Numbered from the stretch's first letter, positions 1-13,289 are shown. The stretch: DNA of 64,000 nucleotides from Diogma glabrata (GCA_963693315.1 OY856187.1:382591460-382655459), one strand, 5' to 3'. Numbers and translations: made by a program. Notes: a model not told the origin generated them from the letters alone.

Positions 1-1497
1 TGTTTACCAAATGATAGACTAAAAATAGAACAAAAAAGATTGTAAAGAATAATAAACTTTAGGGCATTTCGTAGTTTACCCGAAATTCATATATGATACT
101 GATATATCCTTGTTTTGTGAGGTTCTTCTTTTCTCTTCATTTACTTCTTTTTATGATATATCAATCCTTATAGACAATATTCGATTTAAACATATATTTT
201 TCCTGGGGGCATTTATTTCTGATGCTCTATTTATTTCGTCACGTGTAATTTCAATGAATAGATTTTTTTTGTTATGTAAAATACCCTAGATCCATTTCAA
301 ATAATTTCATTTAGAATATTCATTCAAAAAAAATAGCGAAAAAGTTTTTCCATTGGTCATATTTGCAATTGACGTACATATTTAAAAAAAAAGTTTGTTA
401 GCATAAAAATATTAGAATGTAACCCACGAAACGGTCTTTAGACGACCGATTTTTAATAAATTTTACCCAAATATCGACCGTTCGAACTTCTTGGGCTAAT
501 TTGGTAATCTAAAAAGATTGCACCTGCAAATTCTTTTTTTATTCCGCGTTATTAGTGCTTAAATATTTACATACATTAAATCGAACAAACAAATATATAT
601 TGACGGTGAATGATCTACCTCACTGAAATAAAATGTAAGAATATCAAAAAGAATTTTTGAAAATGTCTGGAAAAGCAAATGTATATGTATTATCAGCATT
701 CACCGAAAATTACATGTTTTCTTTTGTTATGAAAATTTAATCATTCATGGAATACCTACCATGCAAACAATAAAACACTGAAATTAAAAAAACGAAACAT
801 TGAAAAATGTTCCCTTAGCTATTTTATTTGCTTGATATAATGCCATAGGAGTTTAATACGAATATATTTATATTAAAAATCTTAAGATATAAGATGGAAA
901 AAATTATGATTTATGTTTTACATAAGCTTTTTTGATCCATTTACTTTTCATACATTTTATTTTCGTTGTAAACATGGTAACACAATTCACAGTCACGCAT
1001 TGATTTCAAAGCAAATTTTTGGGAGAAACAATGATACAAATGTTTATATGGATTGTGATGGAGCTTTAATATTAAAGATCTTTTTGAGTGAAGATTGGAA
1101 TGGTGTTATGGAAAAATATATTGATTCCACAATTAACTTATATGGAAAAGATTCTTAGTGCCTTCAAATGCAGAAAAAATGAATTTATTTATTTGTTCAG
1201 TGCATTTTATATTTGAATTTTAGGTGAAAACTCAATTAATTTTGGTTATATTTTGTGCGGGTGATCAGTCTTTACACCATTTTCCAAATCATTAAACATT
1301 TAACCATTTCTGCATGCAATTTTTTTATTTATATGTTTTTTTATGCTATTGACCTTGGTCAGTTTATCTTTTATGGTTCCGTTTACGTTTAAGAAGAAAT
1401 TAAGAACAAGTTGTAGCGCACTATGATTTTAATGAAGTTAAATGTCGACAAATAAAACTATTTTGTAAAAATTGTAGCATGATGGTGCACCTTAGCC
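1..1497. other. AT-rich sequence, no gene recognised
   Basis: Low-complexity AT-rich sequence with many homopolymer A and T runs. One open frame at 913-1158 is described separately. I see no splice-bounded exon, RNA gene or repeat family here that recurs elsewhere in the window. Confidence 0.6.
913..1158 (+). CDS. Unrecognised 81-residue open frame
   Basis: I do not recognise this frame. Its second half, from about residue 20, has a mixed, globular-looking composition (a stretch reading NVYMDCDGALILKIFLSEDW) rather than the low-complexity residues that AT-rich noise usually gives. That is the only reason it is listed. The first 20 residues are aromatic-rich and look like noise. There is no convincing translation context, no splice site that I could pair with it, and no family match. 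It could be a chance frame, a decayed exon or a fragment of a mobile-element protein. Confidence 0.15.
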   Translation: MFYISFFDPFTFHTFYFRCKHGNTIHSHALISKQIFGRNNDTNVYMDCDGALILKIFLSEDWNGVMEKYIDSTINLYGKDS

Positions 1498-1501
1498 TTA
1501 A

Positions 1502-1952
1502 GAGCCCTACAGACGCTCCTAATTGATGAACCGACCGACCCAACTTACCATCCGTTCTAGACAACTAGCTTTTGGTTTTTGTTTTAAAACTTAGTTGAAG
1601 CTTAGTAAACACAACTGAAAATTTTTTTCTTTGTTTTTCATTCTTTTAGATTTCTATAACATAAGCCTCGTTCAATTTGACTTCAGTTAACTGAATAATC
1701 TGAAAAATTGTGTGCAGCAATTATTGTTGTTTTTTGTTTCAGTTTATTTGAGTTAAATCGAACGTACCAGTTATTAAAACTATAAATCCGAAAACAAAAC
1801 ACATCGTCCCATATGTTTGATTGGTCGGACGGTCGGATAAAATTTCCATCCGACGAATTTCAAATTAAATTTTATTGGATCGATATACACACTATCCGAT
1901 TTTAAATCTTCCAACCAAATCAGTCTGACCGTCGAATAATCTATAAGGCGCT
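1502..1952. mobile_element. Candidate TTAA-flanked MITE
   Basis: A GC-richer island lies between two TTAA sites (1498-1501 and 1953-1956). The left end reads GAGCCCTACAGA inward. The right end, reverse-complemented, reads AGCGCCTTATAGA, which aligns with a small indel. Inside are self-complementary runs built on GTCGGAC/GTCGGAT. A TTAA duplication would fit piggyBac- or Kolobok-type elements. TTAA is frequent by chance in such AT-rich DNA, so this is a weak call. No protein is encoded. Confidence 0.3.
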
Positions 1953-1956
1953 TTAA

Positions 1957-2827
1957 CCTCATCGTGCGGATTCGTCTTACTAATATTCCCTGCATCATAA
2001 ATGCTATAGAAATTCAACATTCAAAATTGCAGCCTGTTTCAGCTTTTCGCATGAAAAAGTTTAAATTAAAAAATCTTAATCTGATTGCTTAGCTTGCTGA
2101 ATCAAACCCTTAAGAGCAAATGGGTGAGCTGATCTGTTTTCTCACCCACAATTTTCACAGAAACCAATCTTTTATTTTGATTTTGTACCATTTTCTAGGG
2201 CTTGCGCTTCCGTGCTTTTGCTCTAATGTGATTATGCGGCCGTGTCGATATCTTGTTTGTGAAAAATTATATGCTTCTTAATAATTTCTTTTACTTCATT
2301 GTACAGTAAGCTTCTGACGATTGTTGTCATTTGATTTGATGTGTAATCTGAACTGGAACCACTACTTTAACTCCACTGGCTTCTATATCTACTTCAAACT
2401 GAACTGAAATTTCACCGCTGTCACTAGTGCTACTCTCCAATTTAATAAATCCGTTAATTTAATAAATTTAATTCCTCAGACTACTACTGTCTCGATTACC
2501 TAATTGTAAACTTAAACCACTATTTTGTTGAGTAAACAACTTTTTGAATCATTTTCAACGGCCAGACCAAGGTATACATTCATTAAATTACTTCACCAAC
2601 TTTCAATGTTGGAGTTGTAATTAAATTTTTCTGCAGTACTCTTTGATAGAATAAACATTTTTGTTTTTGACCACTCTGAATCCAAATTATTAATTTAAAA
2701 AGATGTTAATGGTTCTTTTGTTTTATGTGGGAAAACGAAAATTAAATAAAAAACGTTTGGAGTTTATGCTCCCACCAAACGACACCAGAAAAACCATATA
2801 TCTTTTTACTCTCCTGGGTGGTTATCC
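1957..2827. other. No feature recognised
   Basis: AT-rich sequence with no recognisable gene, RNA or repeat relation to the rest of the window. Confidence 0.55.
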
Positions 2828-3264
2828 TTGCGGTCCTACGAGTATACCCTAACCTACACAGATCACGATGAGCGCAGGAACTCGATTAACAGTTACATAG
2901 TTGATCACGTTTGCCCTATACCAGCTTTTTTGAAAGCAAACATCTGTTGTACAACACAATGTGGAGTTATTTACTTTAGTACATTCTGCTCAAATAAAAC
3001 ATATTCTTCTTCCGTTCCTTCAACATATGTTCTGCAGATTCAAATGATTTAATGATGATTAAGTTTTTCATGCTTTCTTGTCGTCCAGGCAGAGATATTT
3101 GGGAGCATTCCGAAGGTTCTTTGCTTTTTTTGTGGAAGTTACCCATCTATCTTGTGATTGTCTAATACTGGCACTCTATATGTCCTCTTGTAAAGTCTGG
3201 TCATGTCAAAGTTTTTTTAGTCTTCCTTTCAACTATGTCGATTTTAGTCCTGATCGCTATTCCC
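2828..3264 (-). pseudogene. Possible LINE tail, left of the TG...CA insertion
   Basis: This GC-richer stretch abuts the 4-bp target duplication of the TG...CA element at 3265-5800. By position it should continue, on the minus strand, the decayed LINE that lies to the right of that insertion. Read on the minus strand after removing the insertion it would be the region following the LINE RNase H and C-terminal motifs. I cannot identify conserved residues in it. The assignment is inferred from position and base composition. Confidence 0.3.
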
Positions 3265-3518
3265 TGTAATGAAGCGCTCCTTCGTTGTATGATCAACGAA
3301 GTGGCATAGCAGGCGGCGGACCTAGATGAGCTTTATTTAGCCCCAAGCAAGCTTCAGCCTGTGGGGACGAGTAGTCATTACCTGCTGCTCCAGTTCAAAT
3401 AACGGTATTGTACGCGTATCTAATAAAAACGGATTAAACAAAAAAGCAAGGGAAAATAAGTAGACTCTGGCGACCCCCGTAGACGAAAAGAACCGCGATC
3501 ACCACGTCCACTCCCGTC

Positions 3519-3644
<126 letters not shown>

Positions 3645-4829
3645 AACACGTTCATGCCCATAAACGCCAGTTGGTACATCAGAATTTAGTAAGAGTTGTT
3701 CAACTGCTTCTACCAGTATAGACTGATCATACTTGTACAACTCAATCCGTGAATCAATTGATGTTGTCACTATATCTTCATGTTTTGGAAGTTGTTTTAT
3801 TATTTATAAAATCACATCAGAACCACACATCTGTTTAACAACCGAGATGCATAACCCGAAATGCCGTTGTAACATTGTCACTAATTTTGTTCCAAACTTA
3901 CTAAAAGCATATTAAAAGAAATTCTTCAAAAATAATATTGAATTCACTTTTACATTATAATGTAGTATAAGAATTATCGAGTTGAAAAAAATATTATCCG
4001 TTGAGATGCAATAATTGGTCTAAATATTGGTAGAATAACAATGGAATGACGGTATAATTCATCCGCAATACCTTCTTTTATTAGTCTATTCGTAACTGCT
4101 AATTCTCGAATTTTGTCCTTCATACCATCATCACATTTACGATAAACTACAACAATTGGTTGAGTAAATAATAATAAGCCATTCATTTTTAATTTTATTT
4201 ATTTATAAGTTTTTATCAACAAGTTTCGCAATATATAGGTAAAATTCTCGCTTATATGGCTCCAACTGGATCCTGGCAGACACATGCGCATGCAACCAAG
4301 CTACTCTCTCATACGTACCCACACCCACATAACCATATATTCACACTCATACCCCCACATACACATCTATAATCATTCACACCCACACCTAGAATAAAGT
4401 TAAAATATTACTCACCCATAGCTAGTCCAGATCCCGCCACAAAGAGCCTCTTTACTCACACATCCTCATCCAGTATAGGGTTTGGTAAAATTACGCCGGT
4501 AATACTTGTAGATGTTTAGAAAATCTCCTATTCAGCCTTAGAGGTGGTTGTTCTTCCGGATATATCTTTTATGGGTCACATCAAATTCCAAATATAAAAT
4601 GGTCGGTACGGAAATGTACTGCTGGATTCAGCACATAGGGCGCAACTGTGGCACGTGATAAATTGTTCAATGCGGATTGTTTGTAAATTTTTTTGTGTTC
4701 TACAGATTAGACACTCGTTATCACAAAATTATTATTTTAACTTCGTACAATTACGATTTTCATTGGCTAACAGTTTAAAAAAAAAAAATTATCACAGAAT
4801 TTCTCCCAAAAAATATGGTTATGATTTTT

Positions 4830-5290
4830 AATATGTTATTCAACCGATTTCTATTGCTTATCTTTGCAATATTCACGAACATAGAACTATGATAAAGCGA
4901 TGGACATGCAAACAAATATGTCATATTTCCACTATTTTATTCAACAGTCTATACTCTATTGCCTATTTTTATAATATTATTTAACATAAAATTATGGTAA
5001 AATGTTGGACGAGCGAACAATTATGACTTTTTTTCAATATTTTATTTAATAGTTTATTGCATGTTTTTACAATATTCACTAACATATAATTACGTTAAAA
5101 CGGTGGACATGCGAACAATCAGCATTTATTTTCACTAATTTATTTAACAGTTTATTGCCTATTCTTACAATATTCATTAATATAGAACTATGATAAAACA
5201 ACAGGCATGCAAACAATTATCATTCATTTTCACTAATTTATTTACCAGGTTATTGCCTATTTTTTTAATATTCTTTAACGCAAATTTAAG
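4830..5290. repeat. Tandem array, units of about 120 bp, inside copy 1
   Basis: About four diverged units are visible. Each contains a TTTATT..ACAGTTTATTGC block, then CAATATTCA..AACATA, then a GGACATGC.AACAA block. Anchors occur near 4850, 4950, 5050, 5150 and 5245. The array lies in the right part of the TG...CA element. The copies at 42585 and 57712 carry different short tandem repeats in comparable places. Confidence 0.65.
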
Positions 5291-5804
5291 ATAAGTATTG
5301 TATATGCATACAAACCAGAATTTTTGTTCCCTTTTTCGCGGATATTTTCTTTGATTTTTATTAATGATTGTCATCAAATTAATTGGTTTTTGTAAAAAAA
5401 AACCACACCCAAAAACAAAACTCAATGTCTAAACGTCAAAAACTCACAATCGACAGCAAACAGCTGTTCACCGTTTAGCACAGCAAGAGTAAGAGAGAGA
5501 AAAGCCCTATATCGCTTCTATTTATATCATTATTAACGGCCGTTTGTAAACAAAACGATGAGTTTGTTCCTTGGGAAGTTTTCTTTCGTTAAGTTTTGCA
5601 CCCACTAAAGAGTTTGCACAACTAACTCATATCAAACTTGAAAACAAATTCTGTAAAAAGGAAGATTACGAACCGAGTGCAAGAAAGTGTGTTGGAAAAG
5701 GGTAAAATCAAATTAGGAAGTTCTTGTTAAGGTAAATTTAATGCGCGTGAGGAAGTAGTGCGACTCCAAATTACGAAGTTTGAATAACAGCTTCATTACA
5801 TCCC

Positions 5805-7000
5805 GATAAAGCCTCATCAGACACCGTACGAAATGTAGAACATAAATGTAAAGATGTCAATCTGAAGCTATAGGAAATATCTTTAACGTAAGATGAAGTT
5901 CTGGTAGCCTGTGTTTAAATCGGCACTGCGCAAATCTGTATGGAAGTGGGAACACTATCCAATAACCTCTAATCAGTTTCTTCGGGTCACCTATGTTTTT
6001 CGGCATCAATCTTGGCATGATTGACCCAACTTACTAAGCTTTATCACTAACCGACGTCAAGTGCTTCCTGCAAGTCATTTTATGACCCAAAGATATTGCT
6101 GGTATAGACCCGATTGTATAGGATGGCTTTTGGACTCGATCACTACGTGTTCTTCCACGACTACATACTCATTGGCACAAAATCCGTTTTGTGTTTGGAT
6201 GTACTATCGCAACTGCTTATGTATCATTAAGCCTGGAAAAATTAACCTATAAAGGCTACCACTCGGATACTTCTGCACCTCGTCTTTTAGAAGCTTGAGC
6301 AATTGATTTGTGTGGTTTGCAACTGGTTTTAACAGCATTTCCACGTCCAGATCTTGCTTGGACTTTCTACGATTAATTAGATTTAATTCGGTAGTGATAT
6401 GTGTGTGTTCGGTTTAATCAGCTTCTTGGACTGTATTAAGCACGCGGTGCTGTGACAAACTTTGGACCATTCCGCCATAATTACTTGCGTTATCCTTTCG
6501 TAGACGACTTTGGTCCCCAATTCGCAAAAGGGCTCCGGACCGATAAATGGTGTTAAGTACCTCGCCCATGCTATCCAGTAAACTGTAACTTGTTACTATT
6601 TCTAAACTTGTTTAGCTTGCTCAAACAGTCGCACACAATTTTGAATGTAATGGTATATGAGCTTAACGCATTAACTGTTGCTTGGCTGTCCGGCAGATGG
6701 CAACTCTTTTGTTCTTATATTTTATCCTTAGATGAAGTCTGCACAATTTTTTGATAGCATATATTTCGTCTAGAAGATGCTTGGGTAGCGGCCCATGCTC
6801 TCAAAATATTTAGTCTTTGGTCCAAATACTCCTGCGCACACTCCTGCCTCGTTCTTTGCACCATTCACTGGATTCATTCGGATTCACTGCTCCACTCCGC
6901 TTTTGTACGATACTTCATCATTCCATCTTTAAAAAACTCAAGCAAGCGATTCACCCTTTAAAAAGTGCCAGCTCCGGCAAAATGATTTTGAAATAGAAAT
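5805..7000 (-). pseudogene. Decayed LINE: RNase H and C-terminal region
   Basis: Minus-strand translation, broken by frameshifts and stops, gives the order expected for the RNase H end of a jockey/I/R1-type non-LTR retrotransposon. At 6738-6835 it reads FGPKTKYFESMGRYPSIF, a stop, then TKYMLSKNCADF, which fits the RNase H start in which the family has a short LG..TVFQAE..AI block. Near 6690 VAICRTAKQQ corresponds to the ICSDSQAA block, and near 6530 FIGPEPF to the end of the domain. At 6060-6130 LGHKMTCRKHLTSVSD resembles the GHCxLRKHL region that follows. The piece is ancient, unlikely to be functional, and interrupted at 5800 by the TG...CA element. The RT and endonuclease regions are not seen here. 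Confidence 0.6.
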
Positions 7001-7109
7001 AATTTTACAATATTTTGGATTTTTGAGATCAATTAAACTCAAGTAAGTAAAGAAGTAATTGGAATTTTTTCAATTCAAATGTATGGTTTGAAGTTTCTCA
7101 GAAAAAAAC

Positions 7110-7235
7110 TCCACTTCACATTTGTTCGTGTTTCGGTTGGGATTCGAACCTACCTCGTCAGTGCCCGGCTCGAATCCTTGGGCAGACACGCTATCGATTA
7201 CGCCGTTAAGGCGATGACAATTTCAAAGTTGAAAC
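7110..7235 (-). repeat. tRNA-derived SINE relic
   Basis: On the minus strand a block ends in GGTTCGAATCCCAACC, a near-perfect pol III B box (GGTTCGANNCC) with flanking T-arm complementarity. About 45 bp upstream is GGCGTAATCGATAGCGTGTC, which resembles an A box and D arm. The spacing is that of a tRNA head. There is no clean acceptor stem, so a SINE head or tRNA pseudogene is more likely than a working tRNA gene. Confidence 0.5.
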
Positions 7236-7525
7236 TTCTTCATCACTTATTTATTTTACTTAAGTTGAATTTTTCCACTGTCATTAGACTCCATATTATG
7301 GAAATGCTTTTACATTTTACAATATGTTAGAAAATGGCCAAGAGATCCCACCGATTTCACCATTTTTTATGTTGTGATTAAAATTTTTTTATAATGCTTT
7401 CCAATTTTGACAACATTTGTATCTCGTTTTGAGTTTCTACATGTGTAAATCACAAGTCATAAAATTAAAAAATAATAAATTTATTATTAAAATAAATAAT
7501 TAATAGAACATTTTTTTCTTTCCAG

Positions 7526-7586
7526 GTAGGTGAGCTGAAAATAAAAATGTTTAAATATCAAAAAGCTTTCGTCATTGTAATCCTAG
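7526..7586 (+). CDS. Candidate first coding exon with signal peptide start
   Basis: A pyrimidine-rich run ending TTTCTTTCCAG precedes the exon, and the sequence after it is GTAAGAG, a strong donor. Inside the 61-bp exon an ATG at 7547 opens 13 codons, MFKYQKAFVIVIL, plus one base, giving a phase-1 intron. A basic start followed by a hydrophobic run cut by a phase-1 intron is the usual layout of a signal-peptide first exon in secreted and membrane proteins. The acceptor, start, hydrophobic core and donor are all seen directly. That they form a real exon is inference. I could not pair a second exon inside the window. If real, the gene runs on the plus strand and has very long introns. Confidence 0.3.
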
Positions 7587-10362
7587 GTAAGAGTGTAACA
7601 AAAACCCATTCTTTCATTACTTTTGTACTGGAATAAATTAATTTATTTCACTTTGCATTTTATAAAATTTATACTTAAAATTTTTTGTTTTCCATGAAAT
7701 CTGAAATACAATTCATTTCAACGTTAAATTTAAATACTTTTTGGAAACACCTAGGTATATAAAGCTCAACAAAAAGCTTTTATTTTTCATCTGATTAAAA
7801 TTGATTCTTTCACATTAAATTATTTAAATTACAAAAACATGAAATATGGACTCGTTTGAATATATAATAGATTTTTCATCATAAATAATACCATTGCCCA
7901 TCGATTGCGCAAAATCCTTCTTGTTTTTCATATAAATATTAAATATCTATATATATTTTTTATTCTTTCTGATTAGATTCACTTCTTTGCTTCTTTTATT
8001 TATTGTTTAATATTGCTTAAGATTTTGAATGAAAAATCTTACAAAATGTTTTAACTTAAACAGACTTTTTTATTTTTGCATTATTTATTTGTCTTTTTGA
8101 AAGAATAGAAAGATTTTGCCCCATCGATTATTTGTTCTAGACTTTGTATATGACCTTGATCATTAAACTTTAGTAAAAAAATACAATCTTAGAACTCAAA
8201 AATTAGTATCATCTATGTGATCTCACATTCTTGTTCTGACTGTCCACTGTCTAATATTATTAATGACTTGGTTCTGATAACTAAAAACTGATGTTTGAAA
8301 TTATCCAACAACCCACTAGTCGTACTCGTTTTTATTTTATTTACGTCCGTGATCCTCTTAAACTACATATTTGTATTTAAAACTTATAGTTTTAGCTTAT
8401 CTGTAACAGTGTACCAGTGATTTATTCACCTACGTGAATATATATCACACAGATATATATAAACTAATAAAGGTACAACGAGTACGTGTTAACATTTAAT
8501 ATGAGATAAATGTTAGGAGAGTTATGACATTAAACTAAAATTATTACATAAAAAAATTATAGAGATAATGAGAACAAAATTTTTACTCCAATTTATTTTA
8601 ACAAACGTACATCTAATAATTTTATCCTTATCATGTTTTGCCTAAGGACACAATTTTTGACCATTGAACAAAGATTTTCTATCATCCACAAAGATTATAG
8701 GTAAAATAATAAAAGAAAAAATATTGTTAGAAGATTAATTGGTTTAATGTTAGAAATCCAATAATTATTGTGTTATAATTGGCGTTTTGATCTCGTTAGA
8801 TGTTGCAAAAAAATTTGATTACTTTTCTACAAAGCTGACCAGTAACGGTGTAGGACTTCTAAACAAAGAGTTTTTGTCCGAAGAGTTACTCACCTCTTGA
8901 TTTTGAAAGACGGTTTGTTTGTGGTTCCATTTTAATATATTTATTCAATTTAATTGTAATTATTTTAGTTTTGAGATATTCAAATTTACTTACGGTATGA
9001 AAAACAAAAAAAAAACAATATCTGTTGGATAAGTTTTGGAATAATTATTCCCAGCTAATGTGAGATTATAAATCAACAACAGGAACAATGTCGGTCCAAG
9101 AATAAATAAAATTATTTTAAAATGGTCCTTCGAGCCGGACTTTTCTAACCCAAAATTTTTTCACCAACTAAATCGTGAGCATTTATTTGAATAATATTCT
9201 GAAGCCAAATACGTGTATACAAATTGTACTACTTTGTAACATTGGAGTTTTTTGAACAGATCTCTCATCAGCAGGTTTTATATAAAATAAAATTTATATC
9301 AACAAAAATTAATCAATAATAAATAAAATATATGAATAAAATTTAAAAAAAACTCCAACGTGACTCCAACTAAAATTTTCATCCTCGGAGATACCGATGG
9401 TTTTACCAAAGCTATCAAAACTGCGTTATAATTGCACTTCATACATATAATACTACAATTCGTTAGTTGGTGGGGTCCATAAAAAAATCAGGTACCTTGA
9501 CAGTATTTCGTTTTACAATATTTATTTTGTATTCTGGAGCTCAGCAACATCATTGATTCCATGGTTGCTTGTTGATTTACCGTGACTATCGTGTAAAACT
9601 GTGTTGAACGGTATTATGATCACTTCTCCTGATTCAATATTTTCAGTTTTTGTACTTGAATTTGTTTTTTTAGCTCATTTTTAATTCATTAACCAAACAA
9701 TTTTCACCAAAATCCATTACATTGGAAAAAAATAAATAAAAAACTCCTAAATATTAGAATTAAACCACATATAATTTTATTTTAAATTATTTAAATAATA
9801 AAAATTAGTTTTGGTTTTAAAATAAATGAAATTCGATTTATACTAATTTGATCATTATAATCTTGAATCTCAAAATTATTATTATTATTATCTGTCCAAA
9901 TCGAATAGATTGATTAAATATTTATAGCTATAACTTTCTATCTTTTGTTTCTTTTTTATATATATTGGTCTCTACCACAATTTCACTTGATCTCAAAGTT
10001 ATTATACTACAAAAAACCTCATTCCATAACATGAAATTAAAAAATAAATATTAAACAACCGTACGGAATTATGACGAAAGTTTATTCATTCTTTCATAAT
10101 ACTTGCATGACCCCATTTTTTATTATGAATAAAGGAAAAAAATGAATGAAGTTGAAAAATTAGTTTGGTATTTTTCGAGCACACTTTCACCCAACAATAC
10201 CTCTTGTCATTTTTGCAGTGAAAAGGTTTCATAAGTACATATTGGAGAACAAATATAATTGGAGTTGTCTGTTTTCACATACTTTGAATGAAATAGTTTC
10301 AGGTCCTTCATATGTCATGTTACTGTCTTGTGGTGTAGCAAAAATTTCAGTGTGGATCATTA
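7587..10362. other. AT-rich sequence, no gene recognised
   Basis: Homopolymer-rich AT sequence. A short GC-richer phrase near 9122 (GGTCCTTCGAGCCGGAC) resembles wording common near BEL/Pao ends, but nothing around it supports a retroelement call. No coding exon, RNA gene or clear repeat is seen. Confidence 0.55.
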
Positions 10363-11676
10363 CACTGTGCGACAAATGGTAAGGGTCAGTGATCCGCTTT
10401 GATTCTGACTACCGGGAAAAGTTATATCGGTAAAAAAAAGTTATATGTGTCCCGGCGTTTCGCTGGGTCACGTCTAGGAATCGAGATATATCGATTTGAA
10501 GTTAGCATGTATCATATAGGAGAAATAGTCACGTTTTGGGGACATAACTCGAGAACGACTAGTCCGATTTTAGTGAAACAAATTAGACACTAATCAACAG
10601 TTTCGCAGTTATAAATAAATTTATGAAGACAAAAAATAATTTTTTGGCTAAAACATAAAAAAATTGTATTTTAAAAAATCATGAAAAATCCAAAACGGGA
10701 AAAAGTGTCAAGTCTTATTACTTTGGCGTAAAGTCACATATTCTGTGCACAAAACGAGCCATGGATCATGAAAATTGATGAACGCGTTTCTTTTTTATTC
10801 ACAATTAAGTAAAAGTATCTCATATCTCTCCAAAATTTATTGTTTTAAATGTATTTAGACATGTGTCTGTGTGGCTTTGTGTATTAATATAATTTTTTTT
10901 TACTTTTTATTTATTATTTTTCATTTTTTTTTATTTATTTATTTTATTTTATTATTTTATTTCATTATTTTTAGTTTAATTTCATTTTATATTTTTATTA
11001 TATTTTATTGTATTATTATTATTATTGTTTATTATTATTATTATTTATTATTATTATTATTTATTATTATTGTTTTTCTATTATTTATTACTATTACTAT
11101 TATTATTTATCATTATTATTCATTATTTGTTATTATTATTTATTATCATTTTTTATTGTTTATTTATTATTTATTTATTATTTATTTATTAATTTTTTTA
11201 TTATTTATACGTTATTTATTTATTATTTATTTTATTTATATATAAAATTTTTTTATTTTATTTTTTATATTTTTATTATGTTTTAATTTTATTATTTTTA
11301 TTATATTTTTATTTTACTTTATTATTTTTATTTCATTTATTTATTTATTTTATTTTATTTTTTGTATTTTTATTTATTTAATTTTAATTTTTTATTTTTT
11401 CGTTACTTTTTCAGTATAGTATATCAGTAGATTGAAAGAATTGTAATTCTTAATTTCTAAATTTGTTTCAGCAAAATCGGACTAGTCGTTCTCGAGTTTT
11501 GTCAAAAAAAGAACCCCAAACGTGGCAATTTCTCCTATATGATACTAACTTCAAATCGATATATCTCGATTCCTAGACGTGACCCAGTGAAACGCCGGGA
11601 CATATATAACTTATTTTTGCCGATATAACTTTTCCCGGTAGTCAGAACCCCAGCGTATTTAGGCTGTCGCACATTG
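10363..11676. mobile_element. TIR element with (ATT)n core, copy 1, TSD TTA
   Basis: The inverted ends run for about 200 bp. From the left they include CTGACTACCGGGAAAAGTTA, ATCGAGATATATCGATTTGA and GAACGACTAGTCCGATTTTA, all mirrored on the right. The outer tips are CACTGTGCGACA and, reverse-complemented, CAATGTGCGACA, with TTA on both sides (10360-10362 and 11677-11679). No transposase is present. A CAC tip with a 3-bp TWA duplication is what I recall for Chapaev3-type CMC elements, so the superfamily is a suggestion only. A second copy lies at 49679-51153. Confidence 0.8.
10890..11402. repeat. (ATT)n / T-rich simple repeat
   Basis: A tract of about 500 bp composed almost only of T and A, with ATT and ATTT units and very few G or C, forms the core of the TIR element. 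The strand bias is strong: T greatly exceeds A on the plus strand. It gives long open frames of F, I, L and Y that are not genes. Confidence 0.95.
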
Positions 11677-11679
11677 TTA

Positions 11680-12826
11680 TCGTCTATTTTATTTAAAAGG
11701 AATTTTAATTCCTAATGTGTTCCTTGAAATTATAGAAATGCGATTCATAGTAACCATGGAAGAATTGTGCGCATGAAAATCTTATCAGAGTCTGTTTTTT
11801 TTTCGGAAAAAGCCGGATGCAAATCGATCTGAATTCCTGAAATAAGATTTGAACGGACAATATTCCTTTATTATTTGCGACACTTTTCCTACTGGCCTTC
11901 TCATTTTTCTATTGTTCTCATAGGTCTCATTGGTAGAATAAAATTTAGCAACGTTTTGTTTTTTTTTTAGTTACGTAAACGGTCTAAAATTTTTACTTTG
12001 GTGTGTGGTTTACGAAAAAATGCGATTTTAAAATGGAAAAGAATTAAAACATTACTAGAAATATGGGCGCCAGTATTACCATATATGGACCAGTGATACC
12101 AAGCGAACCAAAGTGAAACAATGTTAACAGACATGTTTATGGTTATGTCATTGGGAAAAATAAAAAAGGACCTTGTTGGTAAGGTTTTGGTATCCTTCCG
12201 ATAGTAAACAAAAGATTAAAAATTGGAAGAATGAAAAAGTACTTTTACTTTTTATAAAATGACTACCTTCATTTAACTTTTATGAGATAGTATGAATTTA
12301 TTAATATTAAATTGATGAATTTTATCTTATTTTCATCTAAAATTATGTGCGAAAGAATTTTTTTTAGGTAATGAAAACAAACACAAAAAATTAACGGGCT
12401 CTTTGAATAAATAATTTTAGTGTCTTAAAAATATATTATTTTTTTAAATTTGTTTGCCTTGTTTCATGTCGGTTTGTTGATATTTAAAATTATTTTTTTA
12501 TAATATTAAGAAAATTATGGAAAACTAAGATTATTTTTTATATATAAGTCAAATATTTAAATTTTTTGATTTCTGACTTTTTTTTTATTTAAATTGTATA
12601 ATTAATTGTAATCCGCAAATGGCTTAGTGTTAAATCTTTTACCTCAATTCAGACCTCCCTAACCACGACCGCTAGAAAACTTTAGGAAGTTCTTTGTCGT
12701 GAACTTTATTTTTTCTTCTTGTGTTTTTCTTTAACTTCCGTATCTAATAATAACTAATCTAATAATGCCTGCTAAACACGTCTATTTCAAAAGAAAACGC
12801 ATAGGTCTGTGAATCCGAATTAACGC
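11680..12826. other. No feature recognised
   Basis: AT-rich sequence between two inverted-repeat transposons. I see no gene, RNA or repeat relation. Confidence 0.5.
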
Positions 12827-13289
12827 CTATATGATATTTTATCAATGGAACTTTCTTTGTCAAACGTAACAACGCTCTGACCAAAATGCCGTTTGATAAA
12901 TTTTACCAAACTTGGACTTAAAATTATCGTTTTAGAATCCGCCATCTGGTTCCGTTGGGCGGTTTTGGAAATGTCAAAATGGCGGCTCACAATTGCGGCT
13001 AGAAATCCAAGAAAATTCGAGTCTTCAGATAAAAATGTTCGTGAAAAAATTTTTTTTCATCCAATATCATTGTTTTTGTTTCTCAAATTGTTGGCCAAGA
13101 ATGGCTCTAGTTTGATATGATAAGCTGGTGAAATTCAACATGGTGGATTCAAGATAGCGTATCAAAAACGGATATAGCTGAGAGGGTGATAACAATCAAA
13201 TATTTTCCTCCAAACATTGCACAAAATTGGTTTGGGTGGGGTTTGTGGTGTCGCTGGTCACGAATCCGTATGTAGAATTTTGGAATTCA

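Noticed and set aside
9115..9180. BEL-like phrase GGTCCTTCGAGCCGGAC
   Set aside because: No neighbouring LTR, primer site or coding motif supports a retroelement here.
10399..10593. 64-residue frame
   Set aside because: Lies wholly in the left inverted end of the (ATT)n-core element and has no protein family look.
10871..11286. Frames of F, I, L and Y resembling membrane proteins
   Set aside because: They are readings of the (ATT)n core; the same happens at 50263-50852. Composition has no G or C-dependent residues.
12893..13120. 75-residue frame MINFTKLGLK..., also at 14785-15012 on the other strand
   Set aside because: Identical because it lies in both inverted arms; it has no family resemblance and overlaps repeat motifs. 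Treated as terminal-repeat sequence.
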